From positions 62,001 to 126,000 of the forward strand of contig NZ_VTPY01000003.1 of assembly GCF_008297955.1 (NCBI RefSeq): a stretch of 64,000 nucleotides of DNA, written 5' to 3'. Within the stretch, counting starts at the first letter, position 1. Every line of letters starts with the position of its first letter. Shown here one piece after another: positions 8,369-16,614 of the stretch. This stretch comes from Billgrantia pellis. Lineage in GTDB: Bacteria > Pseudomonadota > Gammaproteobacteria > Pseudomonadales > Halomonadaceae. A model generated the notes under the pieces. It ran no database searches and was not told the origin of the DNA. It worked only from the letters and a program-made list of their open reading frames with translations. Position numbers and translations under genes: made by a program.

Positions 8369-8826
8369 CGGCTATCTCCCATCCATTCGAGGCCAGCAAA
8401 GGGGCCTTATTGCAGCAGAGCCCGGAGGTCGCTGCAAGCCGCCGGGCCTGCAAGCCCTGACTCTTGGACAGCATGGGAGGAGAACGATCCCTCCCACTCC
8501 GTCGTCCATGACGATCGGCAGCGGACACTCGAGCGACCAGGCCGCCGCCCGCAGCGCTTCCGCCTCTCCCGCCGCGATACGGCCATGATGGGTGACGCAG
8601 CATGCAGCGCTCGCCATTTCCTCGGCCACGTTCAGCAGACGGCATTCGTCGGCATCGCGCGTATGCCAGCAGGACCGGCACAACGATCGGTGCCACGCTC
8701 CTGGTTCTCTCCCGTCCCGCCCCACTTACCGGGCTCGTTGCGCGACGTTGGTAGCCTGAATTAGCGCCTGCTCAATATCATGGACCGATGGTATAGTGTG
8801 GCGGCCGCCCGAGCCAGCCGTCCGCA
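8369..8826. other. 458-bp gap with a doubtful Cys-rich reading frame
   Basis: The gap lies between the lipoprotein gene and the DUF1538 operon. On the minus strand an open frame from GTG at 8725 encodes a Cys-rich stretch (SCWHTRDADECRLLNVAEEM, then ACCVTHHG) with codon use like real genes as far as about 8490. A shift of one base at the G-run 8489-8494 would join it to a frame ending at a TAA at 8409-8407. It could be a small broken gene, but no homologue comes to mind and no good ribosome-binding site precedes it. The right end holds the promoter of the next operon. Confidence 0.3.
8769..8797 (+). promoter_or_regulatory. Extended -10 promoter of the DUF1538 operon
   Basis: TATAGT at 8792-8797 is preceded by TG one base upstream, making an extended -10 element. 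A weak -35 (TGCTCA, 8769-8774) lies 17 bases upstream. The predicted transcription start is near 8804. Confidence 0.5.
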
Positions 8827-10374
8827 ATGATGCCTGACGGCTGCCCTTGCCCAAGCGTTCATAGCCTGGAGTCGGTCTTGGTAGCGCAACTCAAGGATTT
8901 TCTGCACGCGCTGGCTCATGCCCTGCGTAACCTGCTGCCGATCGTCGTCGTCGTGGTCGGCTTCCAAGCCCTTCTGCTCCGCGAGTGGCCTGAAGGCGGG
9001 TTCGGTATGGCCATGGGGCTGATGATCGTCGCCATCGGCGTCGCACTGTTCCTGCAAGGGCTCGAGCTGAGCATCTTCCCGGTGGGCAAGCGGCTCGCCA
9101 ACCAATTCACGCGCCGCGGCTCCATGCCCCTCCTTATGCTGTTCGGCTTTGCCATCGGTTTTTCCGCTGTCGTGGCGGAGCCGGCCTTGATTGCCGTAGC
9201 CGAGCAGGCGTCGACTATCAGCGAGGGACGCATCGACGCCCTCACCCTTCGGCTGATCGTGGCCAGCTCGGTCGGGCTGGTGATGGCCCTTGGCGTCTTC
9301 CGAGTCATTCTCGGCCATTCCCTCCATTGGTACGTGATCGCCGGCTACATGATAGTCGTGCTGGTGACCTTCTTTGCCCCCGAGGAAATCGTAGGGCTAG
9401 CCTATGACTCCGGTGGTGTGACGACGAATATCGTAACCGTACCACTCATCGCTGCGCTGGGGATCGGATTGGCCAGTTCGATTCGTGGTCGTAACCCATT
9501 GGTCGATGGCTTCGGTCTGGTGGCGCTGGCCGTGATGGTGCCGATGATCAGCGTGCAGCTTTACGGCGTTCTGGTCTATGCCGATCCTGGCACGATGGCA
9601 AGCGGCACCGAGCTATTGTTCACCGAGGCGGACATGACGCCACCGGCCGGCTGGGTGACGATGATTCTCGACCTGTTCGGCATGTTGCGCGACGTGCTTC
9701 CTATCCTCCTGGTCATCCTGTTCTTCCAGTACGTCATCCTGCGTCGCCCTTTGGCTGACCCGCTCAAAGTCGGAGTGGGCTTCGCGCTGGTGATCGTGGG
9801 ACTCTATGCCTTCGTCATCGGGCTCAAGCTCGGCCTGTTTCCGATCGGACAGAGCATGGCCGAACAACTGATCGGTTTCGACAGCTGGGCGTGGATATAC
9901 CTGTTCGCCTTCTGCATAGGCTTCGCCACGACCATGGCCGAACCGGCTTTGATAGCCATCGGCAATCAGGCCGAGGAAGCCGCGGCAGGCAAGATTCAGG
10001 GCAATATCATTCGTCTCCTGGTCGCGGTAGGCGTGGCAATCGGTATCACCATAGGCGTGCATCGCATCATTACGGGAGATTCCATCCACCACTACATTAT
10101 TGCGGGTTACCTGCTGGTGATTCTGCTGACCGCCCTTGCGCCTCGCTATATCGTAGCGCTGGCCTTTGATCTGGGTGGGGTGACGACGTCGGAGGTAACG
10201 GTTCCGTTGGTGACTGCCCTCGGCATCGGACTGGCCAGCCAGATCGATGGCCGCAACGTATTGATCGACGGTTTCGGCCTGATCGCCTTCGCCTCGATCT
10301 TTCCTATCGTTACCGTCATGGGCTATGCCATTCTGGTGGAAAAACTGGCGCAGCCGGGAGACAAGACAGCATGA
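8827..10374 (+). CDS. DUF1538 integral membrane protein (duplicated permease-like)
   Basis: Member of the DUF1538 family, function unknown. The 515-residue protein has about 12-14 hydrophobic segments and a clear internal duplication. AVVAEPALIAVAEQ near residue 116 is repeated as TTMAEPALIAIGNQ near 370, and GGVTTNIVTVPLIAALGIG near 195 as GGVTTSEVTVPLVTALGIG near 450. Two inverted or tandem halves with conserved Gly-Thr and Glu-Pro motifs inside membrane segments look like a transporter or channel. The start is uncertain: ATG 8827 has no clear ribosome-binding site, and TTG 8878 has GGAG 6 bases upstream. It overlaps the next gene by ATGA, and the PII-like and CBS partners suggest ligand-controlled transport. 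Confidence 0.85.
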   Translation: MMPDGCPCPSVHSLESVLVAQLKDFLHALAHALRNLLPIVVVVVGFQALLLREWPEGGFGMAMGLMIVAIGVALFLQGLELSIFPVGKRLANQFTRRGSMPLLMLFGFAIGFSAVVAEPALIAVAEQASTISEGRIDALTLRLIVASSVGLVMALGVFRVILGHSLHWYVIAGYMIVVLVTFFAPEEIVGLAYDSGGVTTNIVTVPLIAALGIGLASSIRGRNPLVDGFGLVALAVMVPMISVQLYGVLVYADPGTMASGTELLFTEADMTPPAGWVTMILDLFGMLRDVLPILLVILFFQYVILRRPLADPLKVGVGFALVIVGLYAFVIGLKLGLFPIGQSMAEQLIGFDSWAWIYLFAFCIGFATTMAEPALIAIGNQAEEAAAGKIQGNIIRLLVAVGVAIGITIGVHRIITGDSIHHYIIAGYLLVILLTALAPRYIVALAFDLGGVTTSEVTVPLVTALGIGLASQIDGRNVLIDGFGLIAFASIFPIVTVMGYAILVEKLAQPGDKTA

Positions 10375-10721
10375 AGTTTTCGCTATTGGTTGCCATCGTG
10401 CCGGAAGATATCGAACAGCAGTGCATCGATGCCGCCACCGAGGCAGGTGCGGTGGGCATGACACTCATGTCGGGACGCGGCATAGGAGGGGAACGCAAGA
10501 AGACCTTCTTCGGACTGACTTATGAAGGTAGCCAGAGCATCATGCTGATGACGCTGGAAAGAAGCCTGTCGCTCAAGGTGCTAAAGGCGATACGTCAGGT
10601 ACTCAATCCCATGGGAGACGATTCGCGCGGTCTGGTGATGACGCTGCCCGTCGAACACCTCGGCGGCATCGACATGGCGCAGATCAAGCGCTTCGAAGAG
10701 CGGCTCAGGCAAGATGACTGA
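10371..10721 (+). CDS. PII-like signalling protein linked to DUF1538
   Basis: Small protein of 116 residues with the P-II (GlnB-like) ferredoxin-like pattern: a beta-strand start MKFSLLVAIVPEDIEQQCID, a T-loop-like region with GRGIGGERKKTFFGL around residues 39-53, and a B-loop-like segment before GLVMTLPVEHLGG. It lacks the PII uridylylation Tyr context of true GlnB, so it is a divergent PII-like protein. It overlaps the upstream membrane gene by ATGA and is therefore co-translated. PII proteins commonly bind and gate membrane transporters (AmtB, SbtA), which supports a regulatory role on the DUF1538 protein. The ligand is unknown. Confidence 0.82.
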   Translation: MKFSLLVAIVPEDIEQQCIDAATEAGAVGMTLMSGRGIGGERKKTFFGLTYEGSQSIMLMTLERSLSLKVLKAIRQVLNPMGDDSRGLVMTLPVEHLGGIDMAQIKRFEERLRQDD

Positions 10722-10745
10722 GCGGATGAATTGACGGAGAGAACG

Positions 10746-11132
10746 ATGCTGGTCAAGGACATCATGAAACGCGACGTGGTGACGGTGTCACCTTTCGCCA
10801 CGCTGCGCGACGCGCTGAGCCTGATGAAACGCCACAATCTAAAATGCCTGGTGGTTGAACAGCAGGATGCCCATGATGCCTGGGGGCTAATCACTTACAC
10901 CAATATCCTCAAGACCATCGTCGCCGAGAACGGCGACATCGACTTGATCAATGTCTACGACGTCTGTGCCAAACCGGCGATCGGCGTTGGTGAGTCGCTG
11001 GACGTTCGCCATGTCGCGAGCCTGATGACCGACAGTGTGGTGAAACGCGTGCTGGTGCTCAACGACAACCAGCTGCTGGGTCTGGTCACCATGGACGATA
11101 TCGTAGGCACCGTGCTCGACATGATCGAGTGA
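10746..11132 (+). CDS. CBS-pair domain protein
   Basis: The 128-residue protein consists of two CBS motifs: VKDIMKRDVVTVSPFATLRD (about 3-22) and VYDVCAKPAIGVGESLDVRH (about 72-91), each followed by the usual LLG/VTxxDI strand-helix (for example LLGLVTMDDIVG). CBS pairs bind adenosine nucleotides such as AMP or ATP and regulate enzymes and channels. ATG 10746 with GGAGAG upstream is preferred to an in-frame TTG at 10731. It sits between the PII-like gene and a small membrane gene in one operon, so two nucleotide sensors appear to serve one membrane protein. Confidence 0.9.
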   Translation: MLVKDIMKRDVVTVSPFATLRDALSLMKRHNLKCLVVEQQDAHDAWGLITYTNILKTIVAENGDIDLINVYDVCAKPAIGVGESLDVRHVASLMTDSVVKRVLVLNDNQLLGLVTMDDIVGTVLDMIE

Positions 11133-11437
11133 ACCGACCGGACTCGCATATGCAAGACTTCTTTTCCTGGCTGGGTCGCACACTGGGCGAGATCATCCGC
11201 TTCGTGGTCGACCTGCTGCTTGTGTTCTTCCACAGCCTGGGCGCTTCCGTGCGAAACTTCTTCGATGCACTGACAAGCGCGCTGGGCATTCCGCCCACCC
11301 TGATCAGCCTAGGGGTTCTCCTGCTCGGCCTGTGGCTGCTCTATCTGGCGCTGCGCGCGCTGTTGCGCCGCCGCCTGGTCGCCACACTGATCTGGGCAGT
11401 ACTCGGCGTCACAGTATTGAGCTGGCTAATCTATTGA
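11129..11437 (+). CDS. Small two-span membrane protein ending the DUF1538 operon
   Basis: I recognise no family. The 102-residue product (95 if ATG 11150 is used) has an amphipathic N-terminal region, a hydrophobic segment around residues 58-77 (LISLGVLLLGLWLLYLALRA), an Arg cluster, and a second hydrophobic segment at the C-terminus (LIWAVLGVTVLSWLIY). The GTG start at 11129 overlaps the CBS stop as GTGA, the same coupling style as the upstream pair. Context suggests an accessory subunit of the DUF1538 system. A hairpin shared with the convergent pepN follows directly. Confidence 0.65.
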   Translation: MNRPDSHMQDFFSWLGRTLGEIIRFVVDLLLVFFHSLGASVRNFFDALTSALGIPPTLISLGVLLLGLWLLYLALRALLRRRLVATLIWAVLGVTVLSWLIY

Positions 11438-11438
11438 T

Positions 11439-11475
11439 GGGCGGAGGGGAGGCCGCTCGCGTCCTCCCTTCGCCC
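11439..11475. terminator. Bidirectional hairpin between DUF1538 operon and pepN
   Basis: GGGCG and GGGAGG on the left pair with CCTCCC and CGCCC on the right (11439-11475), leaving a small internal mismatch. It lies between the convergent stop codons and probably terminates both transcripts. Confidence 0.65.
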
Positions 11476-11488
11476 AATGGACACGGAC

Positions 11489-14125
11489 TCACTGCGCCAG
11501 GGCTTTCTCGATCACCTCGTACACGTTGGGCGAGAGCTTCTCGGCGCGGATGCGTTCCAGTTCGCCTTTCATCAATTCCTGACGAGGCTCGTCGAAACGC
11601 TGCCAGCGAGTCAGCGGCGTGACCAGACGAGCGGCGATCTCGGGATTGAGCCGGTTGAGTTCAATCACCACGTCGGTCAGCAGCCGATAGCCCTCGCCAT
11701 CGGTGCGGTGGAAATTGATACGGTTCTGGTTGGCAAAAGTGCCGACCAGCGCTCGTACCCGGTTGGGGTTCTTCAGCGAGAAGGCCGGATGTCCCATCAG
11801 GTACCTGACACGCTCCAAGGCATCCGTCTGCGGACGGGTGACCTGAATGGCGAACCACTGATCCATGACCAACGGCTCGTGGGCCCACTTCTCGCCAAAG
11901 GCACGCAGCGCCGGGTCGGCCAGGTCGTCGCGGCTGCTGTGGACCAGCAACGTCAGCGCATGCCGCACGTCGGTCATGTTGTGGTCGGCTTCGAACTGCT
12001 GATGAGCAAGCGCGACCGCCTGCTCGTCCTCGATCGCCATCAGGTAGGAGAGCGCCACGTTCTTCAAACTGCGCTGACCGATCTGCTCGGGCGTCGGCGC
12101 ATAGGGGATGTCGCTGCGATTCTCCTCGTAGAGACGCAGGAAGTCATCGCTCAGCGCCGCGGCCAGCGATTGTTCGACGAAGGTACGCGCGGCGTGGATC
12201 GCCTCGACATCCACCAGCGGTTGTTGCTCGGCGATATAGGCTTCGCTGGGCAGCGTCAGCATCTCGGCCATCACCGCCTTGTCTTTGCTGCCGCGCTCCA
12301 GCAGGGCGCGGAAGGCTTCGACCACGCGCGGATCCATGACCTTCTCGACACCGTTACGATGAGCGGCGATCAGGTCGTCCAGCGCCAGCATGGCCAGCCG
12401 CTGCCCGGCGTCCCAGCGATTGAAGCCATCGGAGTCGTTGGCCAGCAGGAAGGCCAGGTCCTCACGGCCGTAGGGGAAGCGTAGCTGCACAGGGGCCGAG
12501 AAGCCACGCAGCAGCGACGGCACAGGCGCCTCGGGTACGTCGGTGAAAACGAAGGTTTGCTCCGCCTCGCGCAGATGGATGACGCCATCCCTGTCTAACG
12601 GCTTGCCGTCCAGTGTCAGTGCCAGGTCGCGTCCTGATTTGGTTCCCACCAGCCCCATGCGAATGGGAATGTGCAGCGCCAGCTTTTCGGGCTGGTCGGG
12701 TGTGGCGGGGGTACGTTGGCGCAGAGTGAGACGGTACTCGGCATTGGCATAGTCATACTCGCCATGAGCATCGATCTCGGGCGTGCCGGCCTGGGAGTAC
12801 CACAGCATGAACTGTGAAAGGTCCAGCCCCGAGGCCTCGGCCATGCAGTCGACGAAGTCCTCGATGGTCACCGCCTGGCCGTCGAAGCGTTCGAAATAGA
12901 GATCGCTGCCGCGGCGAAAGGCTTCCCAACCCACCAGGTTACATAGCATGCGCACCACTTCGGCACCCTTCTCGTAGATGGTCAGGGTATAGAAGTTGCC
13001 GATTTCGATGTAATGGTCGGGACGCACCGGGTGGGCGGTGGGGCCGGCATCCTCGGCGAACTGGGCGGTACGGAAGAAGGCCACGTCCTCGATGCGCTTC
13101 ACCGGGGCCGAGTTGACGTCGGCGGAGAAACACTGGTCGCGGAACACCGTGAAGCCCTCCTTGAGAGAGAGCTGGAACCAGTCGCGACAGGTAACCCGGT
13201 TACCCGACCAGTTATGGAAATACTCGTGGGCGACGATGCCCTCGACGCGCTGAAAGGTGGCGTCGGTGGCGGTATGCGGATGGGTCAGCACTGCCGCTGT
13301 GTTGAAGATGTTGAGCCCCTTGTTCTCCATGGCCCCCATGTTGAAATCGTCCACCGCCACGATCATGAACAGGTCCAGGTCGTATTCGCGACCGTAGGTC
13401 TGCTCGTCCCACTGCATGGCCCGCTTGAGCGAGGCCATGGCATGGTCGGTCTTGCCCAGGTTTGCCTTCTCTACCCATATCTGCAGGGTGACGTCTCGCC
13501 CGCTCATGGTGGTGAAGCGGTCCTCCACCTTCTGCAGATCGCCGGCCACCAGCGCAAACAGGTAGCTGGGCTTGGGGAACGGATCGTCCCAGGTGACGAA
13601 ATGCCTGCCATCGGGCAATTCGCCCCGTTCCACCGGGTTGCCGTTGGACAGCAGCACGGGCAAGGTCGCCTTGTCTCCCACCACCGTGGTGGAGAAGGTC
13701 GCCATGACATCGGGACGGTCGGGATAATAGGTAATCCGACGGAAGCCCTCGGCTTCGCATTGTGTACAGTACATGCCGTTGGAAAGGTATAACCCTTCCA
13801 GCGCCGTATTTTCCCGCGGCGAGATCTCGACCTCGGTGTCGAGCAGGAAGCGTTCGGGGGGGCGCAGCACGGTCAGGCCGGTATCGCTTAGGGCATATTC
13901 CGCCTCGGCCAACGCCTGGCCGTCGATGGCGATCGACGTCAGTAGCAACTGCTCGCCATCCAGCACGAGCGGCTCGCCGGCTTGCCTCTCGGGGTGGCGT
14001 TCGACGTGCAGGCGCGCCCGGACCCGGGTCGCGCCGGGCTCCAGGTCGAAACGCAATTCAGTGTGACGAACGCGATAGGCGGGCGGCCGATAGTCGTGTC
14101 GATAGGTCGGCTTGGGTTCAGACAT
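11489..14125 (-). CDS. pepN: Aminopeptidase N (M1 metallopeptidase)
   Basis: Cytosolic zinc aminopeptidase that removes N-terminal residues from peptides. The start ATG 14125 (MSEPKPTYRHDYRPP) has AGGAG upstream and gives 878 residues, close to the 870 of E. coli PepN. The exopeptidase signature GAMENKG is followed by the zinc motif HEYFHNW with H300, E301 and H304, and the third ligand E323 in SLKEGFTVFRD. The spacing equals that of E. coli (H297, H301, E320). The C-terminal helical domain is complete. It is transcribed toward the DUF1538 operon and follows a ybaN-type gene in the same direction. Confidence 0.97.
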   Translation of the reverse strand: MSEPKPTYRHDYRPPAYRVRHTELRFDLEPGATRVRARLHVERHPERQAGEPLVLDGEQLLLTSIAIDGQALAEAEYALSDTGLTVLRPPERFLLDTEVEISPRENTALEGLYLSNGMYCTQCEAEGFRRITYYPDRPDVMATFSTTVVGDKATLPVLLSNGNPVERGELPDGRHFVTWDDPFPKPSYLFALVAGDLQKVEDRFTTMSGRDVTLQIWVEKANLGKTDHAMASLKRAMQWDEQTYGREYDLDLFMIVAVDDFNMGAMENKGLNIFNTAAVLTHPHTATDATFQRVEGIVAHEYFHNWSGNRVTCRDWFQLSLKEGFTVFRDQCFSADVNSAPVKRIEDVAFFRTAQFAEDAGPTAHPVRPDHYIEIGNFYTLTIYEKGAEVVRMLCNLVGWEAFRRGSDLYFERFDGQAVTIEDFVDCMAEASGLDLSQFMLWYSQAGTPEIDAHGEYDYANAEYRLTLRQRTPATPDQPEKLALHIPIRMGLVGTKSGRDLALTLDGKPLDRDGVIHLREAEQTFVFTDVPEAPVPSLLRGFSAPVQLRFPYGREDLAFLLANDSDGFNRWDAGQRLAMLALDDLIAAHRNGVEKVMDPRVVEAFRALLERGSKDKAVMAEMLTLPSEAYIAEQQPLVDVEAIHAARTFVEQSLAAALSDDFLRLYEENRSDIPYAPTPEQIGQRSLKNVALSYLMAIEDEQAVALAHQQFEADHNMTDVRHALTLLVHSSRDDLADPALRAFGEKWAHEPLVMDQWFAIQVTRPQTDALERVRYLMGHPAFSLKNPNRVRALVGTFANQNRINFHRTDGEGYRLLTDVVIELNRLNPEIAARLVTPLTRWQRFDEPRQELMKGELERIRAEKLSPNVYEVIEKALAQ

Positions 14126-14195
14126 CGGGATGGCTCCTGTCCATGGTCGAGGACCATTGTACGGGTGCCGCCTGCCGAACCTCAAAGGCACCGGC

Positions 14196-14606
14196 TCAGC
14201 GCCGCAAGAGACGCACCGGTGACACCGCACCCGTGACGCGAGCCGGCTCGGGGCGAGTAGCGATCCACACCCCCAACAGTACCAGACCGATGGACAGGGT
14301 GGCCTTCAACCACAGCAGGCTCAGAGTCAGCAGCAGGGTCAGGATGGAAAAGGCCAGCATCCCTCCGGCCAGCCACTTGGCGTGGCGGGGAATCGCTCGC
14401 TCCTCTTCCCAGGCCACCACGGCGGGACCGAAGCGGGGGTGCTCGCGAATCCACAAGGCAAAACGCGGCGAGCCACGTGACGCTGCCCACACGGCCAGCA
14501 GCATGAAGCAGGTCGTGGGCATCAGCGGCAGGAACATGCCAATGACGCCGAGACCGAAGCTGAACCATGCCAAGGCGATATAAACCGCGCGACCTAGCGA
14601 ATGCAT
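14196..14606 (-). CDS. YbaN/DUF454 family inner-membrane protein
   Basis: Membrane protein of 136 residues in the DUF454 (YbaN) family, function unknown. The family core GMFLPLMPTTCFMLLAVWAA (about 23-42) and the amphipathic FALWIREHPRFGPAVVAWEE segment are present, followed by two further membrane helices (GMLAFSILTLLL and IGLVLLGVWIA). ATG 14606 is chosen over a longer frame because GGGAGAGG lies upstream. It is 70 bp upstream of pepN in the same direction and could share its transcript. Confidence 0.85.
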   Translation of the reverse strand: MHSLGRAVYIALAWFSFGLGVIGMFLPLMPTTCFMLLAVWAASRGSPRFALWIREHPRFGPAVVAWEEERAIPRHAKWLAGGMLAFSILTLLLTLSLLWLKATLSIGLVLLGVWIATRPEPARVTGAVSPVRLLRR

Positions 14607-14726
14607 GCGCCTCTCCCATGGCGAAGATTGCCGTTTCCTACATTGAAGCCCATCCATGCTGCGGGAGCCAATCGCCTGTGGCTATAGCGTCGTTCGGCGA
14701 CGTCTGCCGCGCCGGCTGCCCATCCG

Positions 14727-14760
14727 AAAAACAGCGAGCCCGCCCAAGGGCGAGCTCGCG
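14727..14760 (-). terminator. Terminator of the hsp20 gene
   Basis: On the minus strand a stem of GCGAGC and CGCCC with their complements (14734-14760, one mismatch) is followed by a run of five T (complement of 14727-14731). Confidence 0.8.
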
Positions 14761-14781
14761 GGTACGGCGGCTTTCACCGCG

Positions 14782-15315
14782 TCAATGAATGGGAATTTCC
14801 CGGCGATTCGACGCCGCTTCGGGATTGCGTGGAACTCGAACCGACAGTACACCCTTGGCAAACGAGGCCTTGATATCGTCGGGCCTGGCATCGCTCGGTA
14901 AGTCGAGTACCCGGCGGAAGCTGCCATAGGAGCGCTCGATGCGCTGGAAGCGATCCTCACGGGAGCTGTTCTCCTGTCGTTTCTCGCCTTCGATGACCAG
15001 GCGATGGTCTTCCAGGGAAAGCTTGATGTCCTTTTCTTCCACGCCCGGTACTTCGACGCTGATCAGGTACTCATCGTCGCGCTCGGCGATATCGAGCTGG
15101 GGACGCAGCAGGCTCGGCATATCGCCGAACCGGGTCCCGAGGCTCGGCATGCCGAACTGGCGCATCACACTATCCATCCAGCGATCCAGCTCCTGATGCA
15201 TCCCCAGCAGCGGAGAGACCCCGCCATGCCGGGTTTCCGCCGGCACCGACGGCCGAGGTGCGTCGGCGCCTTCGCTCTTGAACCAGTTCCACGGAGAGAA
15301 TTTCTGCAGTTTCAT
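14782..15315 (-). CDS. Small heat-shock protein Hsp20 / alpha-crystallin family
   Basis: ATP-independent holdase of 177 residues. The alpha-crystallin domain spans about 72-165, with PQLDIAERDDEYLISVEVPG at its start, SLEDHRLVIEGEKRQE in the middle and the signature strand FAKGVLSVRVPR near the end. The C-terminal tail has no IXI motif beyond REIPIH, where I-P-I matches the oligomerisation element. The N-terminus (HQELDRWMDSVMRQFG) resembles class A bacterial Hsp20. A heat-shock-type promoter lies upstream and a terminator downstream. Confidence 0.95.
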   Translation of the reverse strand: MKLQKFSPWNWFKSEGADAPRPSVPAETRHGGVSPLLGMHQELDRWMDSVMRQFGMPSLGTRFGDMPSLLRPQLDIAERDDEYLISVEVPGVEEKDIKLSLEDHRLVIEGEKRQENSSREDRFQRIERSYGSFRRVLDLPSDARPDDIKASFAKGVLSVRVPRNPEAASNRREIPIH

Positions 15316-15396
15316 ACGCCACCTCCCGTTCGATTCCGATTACGTGACGCATAGCGGGTAGTGCTTGTTCGGCACCCCTGCCTTTGCCATCGAACA

Positions 15397-15423
15397 ATTA
15401 GTGGCGCCGGGCCGGATTTCAAG
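15397..15423 (-). promoter_or_regulatory. Probable sigma-32 promoter of hsp20
   Basis: On the minus strand CTTGAA (15423-15418) is a perfect RpoH -35. After 13 bases CCACTAAT (15404-15397) is a partial match to CCCCATNT. Position, about 80 bp upstream of an hsp20 start, supports it; the -10 is imperfect. Confidence 0.55.
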
Positions 15424-15428
15424 GGCAA

Positions 15429-15914
15429 TCAGTCGCGAAAGTTATCGAACTGCAGAGCCAGGTCGGGGCCCTCTTCGCCACGCAAAGTGGCCATCACCTG
15501 CTGCAGGTCGTCACGCTTCTTGCCGGTCACCCGCACCTTGTCCCCCTGGATCTGGGCTTGCACCTTGAGCTTGCTGTCCTTGATACGCTTGACGATATCC
15601 TTGGCCTCCTTCTGCTCCAGCCCCTGCTTGAGCTTGACCTCCTGGCGTGCCCGTACGCCAGAAAGCTCAGGTTCCTGAACCTCCATGCAGCGCGCATCGA
15701 TCCCCCTCGCGATCAGCCGGCTGCGCAATATGTCGAGCATCTGCTTGAGCTGGAAGTCCACCTCGGCCTCGAGCTGAACCGTATCGTCATTGAGTTCGAA
15801 ACCGGCCGTAACGCCCTTGAAATCGAAGCGCCCCTGTATCTCGCGGTTGGCTTGATCAACCGCGTTGCTGGCTTCGTGTTTGTCGTACTCGGAAACGATA
15901 TCGAAGGAAGGCAT
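15429..15914 (-). CDS. yajQ: YajQ family nucleotide-binding protein
   Basis: Protein of 161 residues, the family's usual size. The opening [20 protein letters not shown] and the RFDFKG and [20 protein letters not shown] segments are diagnostic. Two RNP-like domains bind nucleotides; in Xanthomonas a homologue is a c-di-GMP effector that works with a LysR regulator. That the same is true here is only a possibility, though a c-di-GMP-dependent polysaccharide operon lies 3 kb away. The gene has its own start with no close upstream partner. Confidence 0.97.
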   Translation of the reverse strand: MPSFDIVSEYDKHEASNAVDQANREIQGRFDFKGVTAGFELNDDTVQLEAEVDFQLKQMLDILRSRLIARGIDARCMEVQEPELSGVRARQEVKLKQGLEQKEAKDIVKRIKDSKLKVQAQIQGDKVRVTGKKRDDLQQVMATLRGEEGPDLALQFDNFRD

Positions 15915-15975
15915 GGTATTGTCCTGATTGCCGGTGATGTCGGAAGTCTAACAGCCTCGTTCGCCCCCTGCGCAC

Positions 15976-16446
15976 CTACGTCGGAAGCGACGCCGATGCA
16001 TCGAGCGGCTTGACCATTTGCCAACCGGCGCAACCATCCTCGTAGTAGGCCTCAAGCCAACGCTCGAGGCGAAACCCCATGCGACGATAGAGCCCCAGAG
16101 CGATGCGGTTGTCCGCTCGCACCTCGAGACCAAGTGCCTGAGCCCCACGTGCCGCAGCCCGACGCTCCAACGCCTCGAGCAGGCGTCGGCCCAATCCGCT
16201 ACCGCGTGCCTCGGGATGGATACAGAACGAGTAGAGCCGGGCGCGGGCGCTGCCGCGACGAAACAGCAGGGTGCCATAGCCCAGCAGACGGCCGTCATCC
16301 TCTGCCACCCAGCTTACGGCATGCGCCCGGTTGAGCAGATGCCAGAGCTGGCGCCGACTGAAGCGATCGCCACTGAAAGCGACCAGCTCCAGGCGATAGA
16401 GCGCATCCAAGTCCTGAGGACGAGCCTGGCGCAATGTGACGGTCAT
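15976..16446 (-). CDS. GNAT-family N-acetyltransferase paired with RLAN-RimK
   Basis: GCN5-related acetyltransferase of 156 residues. Motif A (RLYSFCIHPEARGSGLGRRL, about 73-92) contains the acetyl-CoA pyrophosphate loop RGSGLG. Motif B (ALGLEVRADNRIALGLYRRM) and the end GFRLERWLEAYYEDG resemble RimI-type protein acetyltransferases. The start ATG 16446 has GGGAG upstream; the longer frame is not supported. It is divergent from the ATP-grasp gene at 16615, and paired palindromes lie between them. I regard the pair as functionally linked, with the substrate unknown. Confidence 0.88.
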   Translation of the reverse strand: MTVTLRQARPQDLDALYRLELVAFSGDRFSRRQLWHLLNRAHAVSWVAEDDGRLLGYGTLLFRRGSARARLYSFCIHPEARGSGLGRRLLEALERRAAARGAQALGLEVRADNRIALGLYRRMGFRLERWLEAYYEDGCAGWQMVKPLDASASLPT

Positions 16447-16509
16447 GCAGAATCTCCCGAGAGGGACCAGCCAAAGGGGTAGCGCCGGCGAGCCTGCCGG
16501 CCGGAACGA

Positions 16510-16543
16510 TGAAATCATTTCACCCGTCGACATGCTTGTCGAC
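16510..16543. promoter_or_regulatory. Two palindromes in the GNAT / RimK divergent promoter region
   Basis: TGAAATCATTTCA (16510-16522) is a perfect palindrome. GTCGAC occurs twice, at 16526-16531 and 16538-16543, with 6 bases between. Both lie in the middle of the 168-bp divergent spacer and are candidate operators for coordinate control. Confidence 0.45.
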
Positions 16544-16614
16544 CACGTGATGCGACGGCATGCTGGCGACATTCGTCGGCGCTAGCGCCGCCCTCGCCAA
16601 AGGATGGACTCTCC

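Noticed and set aside
11477-12484. 335-codon plus-strand frame opposite pepN
   Set aside because: Antisense shadow of pepN with no domain pattern.
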